Below, one piece after another: positions 1 to 6,440 of a stretch of DNA of 6,558 bases. The translations under genes were made by a program, and so were the position numbers. The DNA is from Clostridia bacterium (GTDB lineage: Bacteria; Bacillota; Clostridia; Christensenellales; Borkfalkiaceae): NCBI GenBank assembly GCA_021205485.1, contig JAJPXK010000214.1, forward strand, positions 1-6,558, in the 5' to 3' direction. Below the pieces are notes generated by a model. The model was given only the letters and a program-made list of their open reading frames with translations. It had not been told where the DNA came from and did no database searches. Each line of letters begins with the position of its first letter. Position 1 is the first letter of the stretch.

Positions 1-15
1 CCCCTGGCGGGAGCC
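1..15. repeat. Possible truncated end of a palindromic repeat at the window edge
   Basis: CCCCTGGCGGGAGCC at the left edge looks like the distal half of a GC-rich palindrome (GGCTCCCGCC on the minus strand). It stands out from the very AT-rich sequence at 16-52 next to it. It lies 3' of proS and could be part of a terminator stem or of the same kind of dispersed repeat suspected after tkt. The other half would be outside the window. Confidence 0.25.
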
Positions 16-52
16 TTAAAACTTTATATTTGTCAAAATTTTATGCAATATA

Positions 53-1483
53 TCAATATGCGCGGGCGAAGTAAACCACGTGTTCGGCTTTATTGCCGCA
101 CACTATGCAGCGCTCAGCCGTCTCGCCCTCGGCGAATACCCTCGCGGTGGCGGCAGTCTTTTCCTTGATTTTATCTTCGCACTCGCGGCAGCCGCACCAG
201 CCCGCCTTTACAAAGTTGCCGCCGTCCACTCCCGCCAGAAGTTCGTCCACCGTCTCGGCGGAAATAATCCTTTTGTCGCGGCGTACGCGGGAGGCTTCGA
301 GCATATCCTTCTGGACGGTATCCAACAATTCCTTTACCGTCGCCTCGATATTTTCAAGCGGGTATTCGCCCTTGGCGAGGGTATCCCTGCGGAAAATCAC
401 GGCGTTGCCCGCCTGTATGTCGCGGGGGCCTAACTCTATCCTTAAAGGCACGCCTTTCATCTCGTATTCGTTGAACTTCCAGCCGGGGCTGTTGTCGGAT
501 ACGTCAAGCTTAACCCTTACGCCCGCATTTTCAAGCTTTGTTTTAAGTTCTTCGCACGCCTCGATGACCCCTCCCTTTTTAGCCGCGATAGGGACTATCA
601 CAACCTGTACAGGGGCGACTGCGGGAGGAAGGCACAGCCCCCTCTGGTCTCCGTGAGCCATAATTATCGCCCCGATAAGCCTTGTGGAGACGCCCCAGCT
701 TGTAGTGTAGCCGTACTTTTGCGTACCGTCTTTATCGAGGTATTTTATATCGAACGCCTTGGCGAAGTTTTGACCTAAATAGTGCGAAGTGCCCGCCTGC
801 AGACTCTTGCCGTCGTGCATCATGGCCTCCATGCCGTAGGTTGCGACGGCGCCTGCGAACTTCTCTTTTTCGGTCTTTCGGCCGCAGATTACAGGGATTG
901 CGAGGCAGCTTTCGGCAAATTCTTTGTATACTCCGAGCATAAGCTTAGTTTCTTCCAGAGCTTCCTCTTCGGTGGCGTGCACGGTGTGGCCTTCCTGCCA
1001 TAAAAATTCTGACGTGCGAAGGAAAGGACGGGTGGTCTTTTCCCAGCGCATTACGTTGCACCACTGGTTGATTTTTATAGGCAGATCGCGGTAGGACTGC
1101 AGCCATTTGGCGTACATTGTGCCTATTATGGTCTCTGAAGTAGGGCGTATGGCCAAAGGCTCGGCGAGTTCTTCTCCGCCCGCATGAGTTACGACGGCTA
1201 CTTCGGGGGCGAAACCCTCTACATGCTCCTTTTCTTTAGTGAAAAAGCTCATAGGGATAAGCAAAGGGAAATACGCGTTTTCGTGACCCGTCGCTTTAAA
1301 ACGTTTGTCGAGCTCCTTCTGGATATTTTCCCATATGGCGTAGCCGTAGGGGCGTATTACCATAGTGCCTTTTACGGGGCCGTAGTCTACAAGACCCGTT
1401 TTTATAACCACGTCGGTATACCACTGAGGGAAGTCCGCCTCTATGTCGGCGATTTTATTTACGAACTGGTTGTCGTTAGCCAT
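53..1483 (-). CDS. proS: Prolyl-tRNA synthetase, archaeal/eukaryotic-type (ProS type 3)
   Basis: Cytoplasmic class II aminoacyl-tRNA synthetase that charges tRNA-Pro with proline using ATP. The 476-residue product has the class II core: RPTSE at 113-117, motif 2 from RWEKTTRPFLRTSEF (146-160) to GHT, the proline-pocket segment AGTSHYLGQNF (230-240), and motif 3 around GVSTRLIGA (264-272) with Arg268. An anticodon-binding domain follows (about 292-400), then a C-terminal zinc domain with Cys430, Cys435, Cys459 and Cys462, and a terminal Tyr476. The zinc domain, the terminal tyrosine and the lack of the roughly 180-residue editing insertion place it in the archaeal/eukaryotic-like form also found in Thermus, mycoplasmas and many clostridia, not the E. 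coli form. Length is normal. The ATG at 1483-1481 follows a GAGG at 1498-1495 (11-nt gap) and a good promoter. Cys432 is an extra cysteine in the zinc knuckle. No frameshift is seen and the function is secure. Confidence 0.97.
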   Translation of the reverse strand: MANDNQFVNKIADIEADFPQWYTDVVIKTGLVDYGPVKGTMVIRPYGYAIWENIQKELDKRFKATGHENAYFPLLIPMSFFTKEKEHVEGFAPEVAVVTHAGGEELAEPLAIRPTSETIIGTMYAKWLQSYRDLPIKINQWCNVMRWEKTTRPFLRTSEFLWQEGHTVHATEEEALEETKLMLGVYKEFAESCLAIPVICGRKTEKEKFAGAVATYGMEAMMHDGKSLQAGTSHYLGQNFAKAFDIKYLDKDGTQKYGYTTSWGVSTRLIGAIIMAHGDQRGLCLPPAVAPVQVVIVPIAAKKGGVIEACEELKTKLENAGVRVKLDVSDNSPGWKFNEYEMKGVPLRIELGPRDIQAGNAVIFRRDTLAKGEYPLENIEATVKELLDTVQKDMLEASRVRRDKRIISAETVDELLAGVDGGNFVKAGWCGCRECEDKIKEKTAATARVFAEGETAERCIVCGNKAEHVVYFARAY

Positions 1484-1527
1484 AAAAATTTATACCTCGC
1501 TGAAATGCAAAAATTTATTACCGTTAA

Positions 1528-1556
1528 ATTATAACAATTAACAGGGCTTAAAGCAA
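1528..1556 (-). promoter_or_regulatory. Sigma-70-type promoter of proS
   Basis: On the minus strand, a -35 TTGCTT (1556-1551) is separated by exactly 17 bp from a perfect -10 TATAAT (1533-1528). The -10 carries an extended TGn element (TGT at 1536-1534). The predicted transcription start is near 1521, giving a leader of about 38 nt that contains the GAGG ribosome-binding site. The -35 is the weak part, but the extended -10 would compensate. Confidence 0.7.
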
Positions 1557-1569
1557 ATATTTTTAAGCC
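1545..1569. promoter_or_regulatory. Inverted repeat overlapping the proS -35, candidate operator
   Basis: GGCTTAAA (1545-1552) and TTTAAGCC (1562-1569) form a perfect 8-bp inverted repeat around a 9-nt centre. The repeat covers the -35 of the proS promoter, the position expected for a repressor site. On the plus strand it is followed by five T residues (1570-1574), so it could instead act as a weak terminator for antisense transcripts. No regulator gene is in view, and chance in AT-rich DNA is possible. Confidence 0.3.
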
Positions 1570-1685
1570 TTTTTGCAAAAATCAAAGCCAAGGCAAAACT
1601 TACTTCTTGCAAAAAAGCAGAAATTTTCATTTTTTGAGGATAAGAATAATTTTAAAAGGGCAAAAAATTTATTCCGCTCAAATAC

Positions 1686-1714
1686 TTGTAATTAAAAACA
1701 AGATAATGTATAAT
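1686..1714 (+). promoter_or_regulatory. Sigma-70-type promoter of the hexomutase-tkt unit
   Basis: A -35 TTGTAA (1686-1691), a 17-bp spacer and a perfect -10 TATAAT (1709-1714) lie immediately upstream of the mutase ATG. The predicted transcription start, about 7 nt past the -10, is near 1721, only about 4 nt before the start codon at 1725. The resulting mRNA would have almost no leader. The spacing and -10 match are strong; the start site itself is inferred. Confidence 0.65.
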
Positions 1715-1724
1715 GTAAAAAGGT

Positions 1725-3221
1725 ATGTCAACGATAGATTTTAAAAAACTTAAGAGCGGCACCGACATCCGCGGGGTGGCATCAAACTGCCTCGGCGGCA
1801 AGATTACGCTTGACGGCGAAATCGCTGAAATTTTTGCCAAAGCGTTTGTAAAATGGCTGTCGGTTAAGCTGAACAAGACAAAACTTAAAATCGCCGTAGG
1901 CTGCGACAGCAGAATTACCGCCAAAGAACTTTCGGACGGGTTTTGCAAAGGGGCGACGGAGAGCGGCTGCGACGTTGTATGCGCGGGGCTTTCCTCTACC
2001 CCTTCTATGTTTATACTTTTAAAGCAAAGCGACTTTAATTGCGACGCCTCGGTTATGATTACCGCTTCGCATCTGCCAGCCGACAGAAACGGCCTCAAGT
2101 TTTTTATTCCCTCGGGCGGCTTAGGCGCCAAAGACATTGACGAGCTTATCTTTGTAGCCGAAAAAGGCGACTTTTTAAGCGGCCACGGCGAGGTTACATA
2201 CAGAAGTTTTATGGACGAATATTCCGCGATACTTGCGGCATATGTGCGGTCCAACTGCGACAGCGAACGCCCTTTGGAGGGCAAAAAAATAATAGTTGAC
2301 GCTGGCAACGGAGCGGGCGGATTTTTCGCCGAAAAAGTTCTTAAACCCTTAGGCGCGGACACAAGCGGAAGCTTGTTTTTAGAGCCCGACGGAACGTTCC
2401 CTAACCACATACCTAACCCCGAAGACGGCAAAGCCATAGCCTTCCTTAAGGAGGCCGTGCTTAAAAACAACGCAGACTTAGGCGTAATTTTTGACACCGA
2501 CGTAGACAGGGCGGCCATAGTTGACAGCCGCGGCAACGAAATAAACCGCAACAGGCTCATAGCCCTTTTAAGCGCCATGCTGTTTAAAGAGAGGACGGGA
2601 ACCATAGTGACCGACTCGGTTACAAGCGACGGCCTTACCGAATTTATAGAAAGCCGCGGCGGAAAGCACTGCCGCTATAAAAGAGGGTACAAAAACGTAA
2701 TTGACAAGTGCATATCCCTCAACGAACAGGGAGAATATTCCCCCCTTGCCATAGAAACGTCGGGGCACGCTGCGTTTAAAGAAAATTACTACCTTGACGA
2801 TGGCGCCTACCTTATTACAAGAATACTTATCCTGGTAGCGAAGCAAACTAACGGTATAACCGAGCTTATCAAAGACCTTAAAGAGCCGGCGGAGGCCGTT
2901 GAAATAAGGCTTGCATTTAAAGAAGGGGTTGACTTCCGCTCTAAGGGCGAAGAAATTTTTTCCTCCATTATATCGGAAGCCGAAAAGACGCGCGGCGTCA
3001 GCGTGGCCAAAGAAAATTACGAGGGCGTGCGCCTCTGCTTTGACAGGGGCTTCGGCGACGGCTGGTCGCTTGTGAGGATGAGCCTGCACGACCCTATTCT
3101 GCCTATAAATATCGAGAGCGACATACAGGGCGGAATTGCGAAAATTATTCCGTTTATTTATAGCGTACTCTCCCGTTTTGAGTATCTTGACGCAGGCAAA
3201 CTTGAAAATTATTTAGGATAA
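1725..3221 (+). CDS. Phosphohexomutase (phosphoglucomutase/phosphomannomutase superfamily)
   Basis: A 498-residue alpha-D-phosphohexomutase, expected to interconvert hexose 1- and 6-phosphates in the cytoplasm. The four-domain plan is visible: an N-terminal KSGTDIRG (10-17); the catalytic phosphoserine loop TASHLPADRNGLKFF (113-127) with Ser115; the metal site DTDVDR (257-262) with Asp257, Asp259 and Asp261; the sugar-recognition segment ETSGH (344-348); and a C-terminal phosphate loop near 449-466. That last loop reads RMSLHDPILPINIES, where classical enzymes have an RxSxTEPxxR-type loop, so substrate preference (glucose, mannose or glucosamine phosphate) cannot be assigned. The ATG is supported because the conserved N-terminal motif starts nine residues later and the next in-frame Met is Met111. 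No proper ribosome-binding site exists: AAGG ends 2 nt before ATG, and a promoter lies immediately upstream. tkt follows after 56 bp on the same strand. Confidence 0.92.
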   Translation: MSTIDFKKLKSGTDIRGVASNCLGGKITLDGEIAEIFAKAFVKWLSVKLNKTKLKIAVGCDSRITAKELSDGFCKGATESGCDVVCAGLSSTPSMFILLKQSDFNCDASVMITASHLPADRNGLKFFIPSGGLGAKDIDELIFVAEKGDFLSGHGEVTYRSFMDEYSAILAAYVRSNCDSERPLEGKKIIVDAGNGAGGFFAEKVLKPLGADTSGSLFLEPDGTFPNHIPNPEDGKAIAFLKEAVLKNNADLGVIFDTDVDRAAIVDSRGNEINRNRLIALLSAMLFKERTGTIVTDSVTSDGLTEFIESRGGKHCRYKRGYKNVIDKCISLNEQGEYSPLAIETSGHAAFKENYYLDDGAYLITRILILVAKQTNGITELIKDLKEPAEAVEIRLAFKEGVDFRSKGEEIFSSIISEAEKTRGVSVAKENYEGVRLCFDRGFGDGWSLVRMSLHDPILPINIESDIQGGIAKIIPFIYSVLSRFEYLDAGKLENYLG

Positions 3222-3277
3222 TGTACGCGCATGTTTTTGCGTTGTCATAAAATATTTTTACTTAAAGGAGTTTTATT
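3222..3277 (+). other. Spacer between hexomutase gene and tkt, probable operon junction
   Basis: This short AT-rich gap contains no convincing terminator: the best hairpin has only a 4-bp ACGC/GCGT stem. A TAAAAT at 3248-3253 resembles a -10 but has no -35 at 16-18 bp. Read-through from the mutase promoter is the simplest way to express tkt, though an internal start at TAAAAT cannot be excluded. Confidence 0.5.
3264..3270 (+). promoter_or_regulatory. Ribosome-binding site of tkt
   Basis: AAAGGAG sits 7 nt upstream of the ATG at 3278, a near-consensus Shine-Dalgarno site at optimal spacing. It fixes the tkt start and contrasts with the missing site of the upstream mutase. Confidence 0.9.
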
Positions 3278-5263
3278 ATGTCCGTACAGCAGAAAAGCGT
3301 AGACACGATAAGAATTTTATCAACCGAGGCTATACAAAAAGCCAACTCGGGACACCCCGGCATCTGCATAGGAGCAGCGCCTATCGGTTTCGAAGTTTTC
3401 AGCGATTTTTTAAGGTTCAGCTACAAAAATCCTAAATGGGATAACCGCGATAGGTTTATTCTTTCCGCAGGACACGGTTCCATGCTTTTATACAGCCTTT
3501 TGCATCTGTTCGGCTACAATGTAAGCATGGACGACATAAAAAATTTCCGCCAGTTAGGTTCCATCACTCCGGGTCACCCCGAATACGGCAAGACGGACGG
3601 CGTAGAAACTTCTACGGGGCCTTTAGGCCAGGGGCTTGCGAACGCCGTAGGCTTCGCCATAGCTGAAGAACACCTCGCGGCGACGTTTAACCGCCCCGGG
3701 TATCCCGTTGTAGACCACTTTACCTACGTTTTATGCGGCGACGGCTGCCTTGAAGAGGGCATAAGCTACGAAGCTTGCTCGCTCGCGGGCATGCAGAAGC
3801 TCGGAAAATTAATACTTTTATACGACAGAAACAACGTTACCATAGAAGGCGACATCTCTAAGACCTTTACCGAAGACACGGCGACGAGGTTCGCGGGCCA
3901 GGGCTGGCAGGTGATAAACGTTGACGATGCAAACAATCTTGACAAACTCCACGCGGCTATAGTAAGGGCGCAGAGCGACCTTACAAGGCCTTCCATCATT
4001 ATATGTAAAACTATAATAGGGTACGGCTCCCCCCTCGCCAATTCTGCCGACGTACACGGCGCCCCTATGGGTGAAGAAAACGTTCAAAAGACCAGGGAAT
4101 TTTTCGGCTGGACGGAAGAACCCTTTACCGTTCCCGCAGACGTTAAAGCTTACTGCATGAAAATCGCAGACGAAAAGCTTTGCTACGAAGCCGAATGGAA
4201 CGAAATGTTCGCCGAATACGAAAAGGCCTACCCCGAACTCGCAGAAAAATACAGAACTTATATGAGCGGCTGCCGCCCCGACTTTAACAAGGTAGAAGGC
4301 TTGTTCGACTACGGCAAGGCGGAAGCTACCCGCGTGAGCGGCGGCAACGTTTTGAATAAGCTTGCCAAACTTATGCCTAACCTTATGTCGGGCTCTGCAG
4401 ACCTTGCCCCCTCCACCAAGACGGAACTTAAAGGCGAAGGCTACTTTACCCCCGAAAACAGGCTTGGAAGAAATATCCACTTCGGCATAAGGGAACACGC
4501 CATGGCGGCAATATGCAACGGCATACAGCTTCACGGCGGCCTGCAGATAGTATGCTCAACATTCTTCTCTTTCACCGACTACATGAAAGCTGGTATGCGC
4601 ATGAGCGCCCTGATGAATATACCCGTAATTTACGTTATGACGCACGATTCGATAGGCGTCGGCGAGGACGGGCCTACGCACCAGCCCGTGGAACAGCTTA
4701 TCTCGCTGCGTTCCATCCCTAATATGAAGGTATTCCGCCCCTGCGACGGAAAAGAGACGGCTTCGGCCTATATCTCTGCCCTTACGCAGTCCTCCCCTAC
4801 CGCCATTATTCTTTCAAGGCAGAACCTGCCTCAGTACGAAACTTCCGGCCTCAAGGCCCTTACAGGCGGCTATGTATTGCAGGACAGCAAGGGCAAACCC
4901 GACGTGATTTTAATCGGCACCGGTTCTGAAATAGAGCTTTGCTCGGGGGCTAAAGAAATTCTTGAAGAAAAAGGCGTAAAGACGCGCGTTGTCTCAATGC
5001 CCTGCATGGAAGAATTTGAAAAACAGACGGACGAATATAAAGAGAGCGTACTGCCCGCGAGCGTCAAGGCGAGGGTCTGCGTTGAAGCTGCTTCGCATTT
5101 CGCATGGTACAAGTACAGCGGCGACTGCGGCGAGGTTGTAGCAATGCATACGTTCGGCGTATCCGGCCCCGCGAAAGAAGTGTTCAATTACTTCGGTTTC
5201 ACAAAAGAAAATATCGCCGAAAAGGCTATGCTTTCTATTGAAAAGGCTAAAAATTATAAATAA
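3278..5263 (+). CDS. tkt: Transketolase, full-length single-chain type
   Basis: Thiamine-diphosphate enzyme of the non-oxidative pentose phosphate pathway. It moves two-carbon ketol units between sugar phosphates, linking ribose-5-phosphate, xylulose-5-phosphate and erythrose-4-phosphate with fructose-6-phosphate and glyceraldehyde-3-phosphate. The 661-residue length is normal and the protein is not split into the two half-subunits seen in some clostridia and archaea. The N-terminal cofactor domain has SGHPG (His26), AGHGSMLLYSLLHL (His66), TPGHPE (His100), GPLGQG (114-119) and the GDG...NN cofactor motif (154-186). HGAPMG (260-265) closes this domain. The central domain has GSADLAPS (372-379), GIREHAM with the catalytic Glu406, and DSIGVGEDGPTHQP (457-470) with Asp457 and His468. 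Arg514 lies in LSRQNLP. The C-terminal domain begins near 535. All expected catalytic residues are present, so the enzyme should be active. It is likely co-transcribed with the mutase and ends at a strong terminator. Confidence 0.98.
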   Translation: MSVQQKSVDTIRILSTEAIQKANSGHPGICIGAAPIGFEVFSDFLRFSYKNPKWDNRDRFILSAGHGSMLLYSLLHLFGYNVSMDDIKNFRQLGSITPGHPEYGKTDGVETSTGPLGQGLANAVGFAIAEEHLAATFNRPGYPVVDHFTYVLCGDGCLEEGISYEACSLAGMQKLGKLILLYDRNNVTIEGDISKTFTEDTATRFAGQGWQVINVDDANNLDKLHAAIVRAQSDLTRPSIIICKTIIGYGSPLANSADVHGAPMGEENVQKTREFFGWTEEPFTVPADVKAYCMKIADEKLCYEAEWNEMFAEYEKAYPELAEKYRTYMSGCRPDFNKVEGLFDYGKAEATRVSGGNVLNKLAKLMPNLMSGSADLAPSTKTELKGEGYFTPENRLGRNIHFGIREHAMAAICNGIQLHGGLQIVCSTFFSFTDYMKAGMRMSALMNIPVIYVMTHDSIGVGEDGPTHQPVEQLISLRSIPNMKVFRPCDGKETASAYISALTQSSPTAIILSRQNLPQYETSGLKALTGGYVLQDSKGKPDVILIGTGSEIELCSGAKEILEEKGVKTRVVSMPCMEEFEKQTDEYKESVLPASVKARVCVEAASHFAWYKYSGDCGEVVAMHTFGVSGPAKEVFNYFGFTKENIAEKAMLSIEKAKNYK

Positions 5264-5295
5264 TTTCCCTCATCTGTCACTCTCGTGACGCCGAC
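5262..5295. repeat. Possible degenerate copy of a dispersed palindromic repeat
   Basis: Immediately after the tkt stop, TTTCCCTCATCTGTCAC is followed by TCTC and GTGAC. GTCAC (5276-5280) and GTGAC (5285-5289) form a 5-bp stem. From memory, this CCCTCATCnGTC(n)GAC pattern resembles small palindromic repeats scattered between genes of gut Clostridia, but no second full copy is in this window. Without genome-wide counting this remains a resemblance. It has no U-tract, so it is not a terminator itself. Confidence 0.35.
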
Positions 5296-5315
5296 CCTTT
5301 AATCTGACACAAAAT

Positions 5316-5358
5316 AACGCCTGCTTGGAAAAGCAGGCGTTTAATGTTATTATTTTTA
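5316..5358. terminator. Bidirectional intrinsic terminator between tkt and gap
   Basis: A perfect 11-bp stem, AACGCCTGCTT (5316-5326) with AAGCAGGCGTT (5331-5341), closes a GGAA loop, which is a GNRA tetraloop in the plus-strand RNA. Downstream on the plus strand the tail is T-rich, ending in TTATTATTTTT by 5357. On the minus strand the stem is followed by TTATTTTG, so it can also end gap transcripts. Its position between two convergent genes fits a shared terminator. The gap stop codon is at 5361-5363. Confidence 0.9.
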
Positions 5359-5360
5359 AA

Positions 5361-6377
5361 TTACTTGAGTTCTGCGAAGTACTTGATTGTCCTTACCATC
5401 TGAGATGTGTAAGAATTTTCGTTGTCGTACCAGGAAACAACCTTTACAAGGGTTGTGCCGTCGCCGATAGGCATGCACTTTGTCTGCGTAGCGTCAAAGA
5501 GCGAGCCGTAGGTGATGCCGATGATATCGCTGGAAACAACTTCGTCTTCGGTATAGCCGAAAGATGCGGAAGAAGCGGCCTTCATTGCGGAATTTACCAT
5601 CTTTGCGTCAACTTCGCCTTCGCATATAGCGATGAGCTGAGTAAGCGAACCGGTAGGTACGGGTACGCGCTGAGCGCAGCCGTCCAATACGCCGTTGAGT
5701 TCGGGGATAACAAGGCCTATAGCTTTTGCGGCGCCTGTTGAGTTAGGAACGATGTTAACGGCGGCAGCCCTTGCGCGGCGAAGGTCGCCTTTGCGGTGAG
5801 GACCGTCGAGAACCATCTGGTCGCCTGTGTAAGCGTGGATAGTTGTCATATAGCCTTTCTTGATTTTGCAGAGCTTGTTCAGGGTATCAGCCATAGGCGC
5901 GAGGCAGTTTGTTGTGCAGCTTGCGGCGGAAATAACCGTATCTGTAGCCTTTAAAGTACCTTCGTTTACGCTGAAAACGACTGTAGGAAGATCGTTGCCT
6001 GCGGGTGCGGAGATAACGCACTTCTTAGCGCCTGCATTGATGTGAGCCATAGCCTTTTCCTTAGAGGTGTAGAAGCCTGTGCATTCCAAAACTACGTCAA
6101 CATCCAAAGCGCCCCAAGGAAGGTTTGCAGCATCCTTTTCGGCATAGATTTTGATTGTCTGGCCGTTTACGGTGATAGAATCTTCACCAGCGACAACGGA
6201 ATCGGCATATTTATATCTGCCCTGAGCCGAGTCGTATTTTAAAAGATGCGCCAGCATTTTAGGGCTGGTGAGGTCGTTGATGGCTACGATTTCGTAACCC
6301 TCAGCTTCAAACATTTGTCTGAATGCAAGACGTCCGATACGGCCGAAGCCGTTAATTGCAACTTTTACGTTTGCCAT
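5361..6377 (-). CDS. gap: Glyceraldehyde-3-phosphate dehydrogenase, phosphorylating, NAD-type
   Basis: Glycolytic enzyme that converts glyceraldehyde-3-phosphate, phosphate and NAD+ to 1,3-bisphosphoglycerate in the cytoplasm. From the chosen start the protein has 338 residues, typical of the family. The Rossmann motif INGFGRIGR is at 8-16, with Asp35 after the second strand, which favours NAD over NADP. The catalytic segment SCTTNCLAP (153-161) carries the nucleophile Cys154, and His181 lies in TTIHAYTGDQ. The phosphate-site segment NSTGAAKA is at 212-219, and WYDNENSY (316-323) holds the nicotinamide-contacting Asn319. The ATG at 6377-6375 is preferred over an in-frame ATG at 6542 because AAAGGAG lies 9 nt before it and the family N-terminus starts here. 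No pgk or tpi gene is adjacent within the window, and the terminator directly downstream suggests gap is the last gene of its transcript, or the only one. Confidence 0.97.
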   Translation of the reverse strand: MANVKVAINGFGRIGRLAFRQMFEAEGYEIVAINDLTSPKMLAHLLKYDSAQGRYKYADSVVAGEDSITVNGQTIKIYAEKDAANLPWGALDVDVVLECTGFYTSKEKAMAHINAGAKKCVISAPAGNDLPTVVFSVNEGTLKATDTVISAASCTTNCLAPMADTLNKLCKIKKGYMTTIHAYTGDQMVLDGPHRKGDLRRARAAAVNIVPNSTGAAKAIGLVIPELNGVLDGCAQRVPVPTGSLTQLIAICEGEVDAKMVNSAMKAASSASFGYTEDEVVSSDIIGITYGSLFDATQTKCMPIGDGTTLVKVVSWYDNENSYTSQMVRTIKYFAELK

Positions 6378-6386
6378 ATTAGTTAA

Positions 6387-6393
6387 CTCCTTT
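6387..6393 (-). promoter_or_regulatory. Ribosome-binding site that decides the gap start
   Basis: AAAGGAG on the minus strand, 9 nt before the ATG at 6377, is the same sequence as the tkt site. It marks 6377 as the main start in preference to the upstream in-frame ATG at 6542, which has no such site in the 16 visible bases before it. Confidence 0.88.
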
Positions 6394-6411
6394 AGATTTA
6401 TATTTAATTCG

Positions 6412-6440
6412 TTTGTAGCACAATTTTCAGCCCCCTGCAA
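6412..6440 (-). promoter_or_regulatory. Candidate gap-proximal promoter
   Basis: On the minus strand, TTGCAG (6440-6435), a 17-bp spacer and TACAAA (6417-6412) with an extended TGC at 6420-6418 form a moderate sigma-70 match, four of six bases in each box. A start near 6405 would give a leader of about 28 nt containing the ribosome-binding site. A second -10-like TATTAT at 6546-6541 has its -35 outside the window, so the main gap promoter may lie further upstream. Confidence 0.3.

Larger units (their letters stand above)
1484..1724. other. Divergent intergenic regulatory region between proS and the hexomutase gene
   Basis: This 241-bp AT-rich spacer drives proS leftwards and the mutase-tkt pair rightwards. 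Besides the two promoters listed separately it holds an 8-bp inverted repeat overlapping the proS -35, a 12-bp palindrome TTTTTGCAAAAA (1570-1581), and three TGCAAAAA copies. Numerous A- and T-tracts suggest possible curvature. No small gene with a ribosome-binding site and start codon could be found. A GAGGA at 1636-1640 has no start codon at a usable distance. Confidence 0.8.

Noticed and set aside
16..52. TTGACA on the minus strand downstream of proS as a promoter -35
   Set aside because: No -10 lies at 16-18 bp, where the sequence becomes GC-rich (CTCCCG), so it is probably chance in AT-rich DNA.
80..656. Two overlapping plus-strand open frames opposite proS
   Set aside because: Both lie fully antisense to conserved proS sequence, overlap each other in different frames and show no protein family features.
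1484..1724. T-box riboswitch or other aminoacid-responsive leader for proS
   Set aside because: The predicted leader is only about 38 nt and contains no specifier stem, T-box consensus or terminator hairpin.
1652..2605. Long 317-codon open frame on the minus strand inside the hexomutase gene
   Set aside because: It is antisense to a gene with intact family motifs, is rich in Ser/Leu/Pro as shadow frames often are, and has no recognisable domain.
3225..3242. ACGC/GCGT hairpin with a T-run between the hexomutase gene and tkt
   Set aside because: The stem is only 4 bp and the T-run lies in the loop, not after the stem, so it does not look like an intrinsic terminator.
3248..3253. TAAAAT as a -10 box for a separate tkt promoter
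   Set aside because: No -35-like sequence occurs at 16-18 bp upstream; the bases there are a GC-rich ACGCGC run.
3818..4534. 238-codon minus-strand open frame inside tkt
   Set aside because: It is a shadow of the conserved transketolase sequence with no family match recognised.
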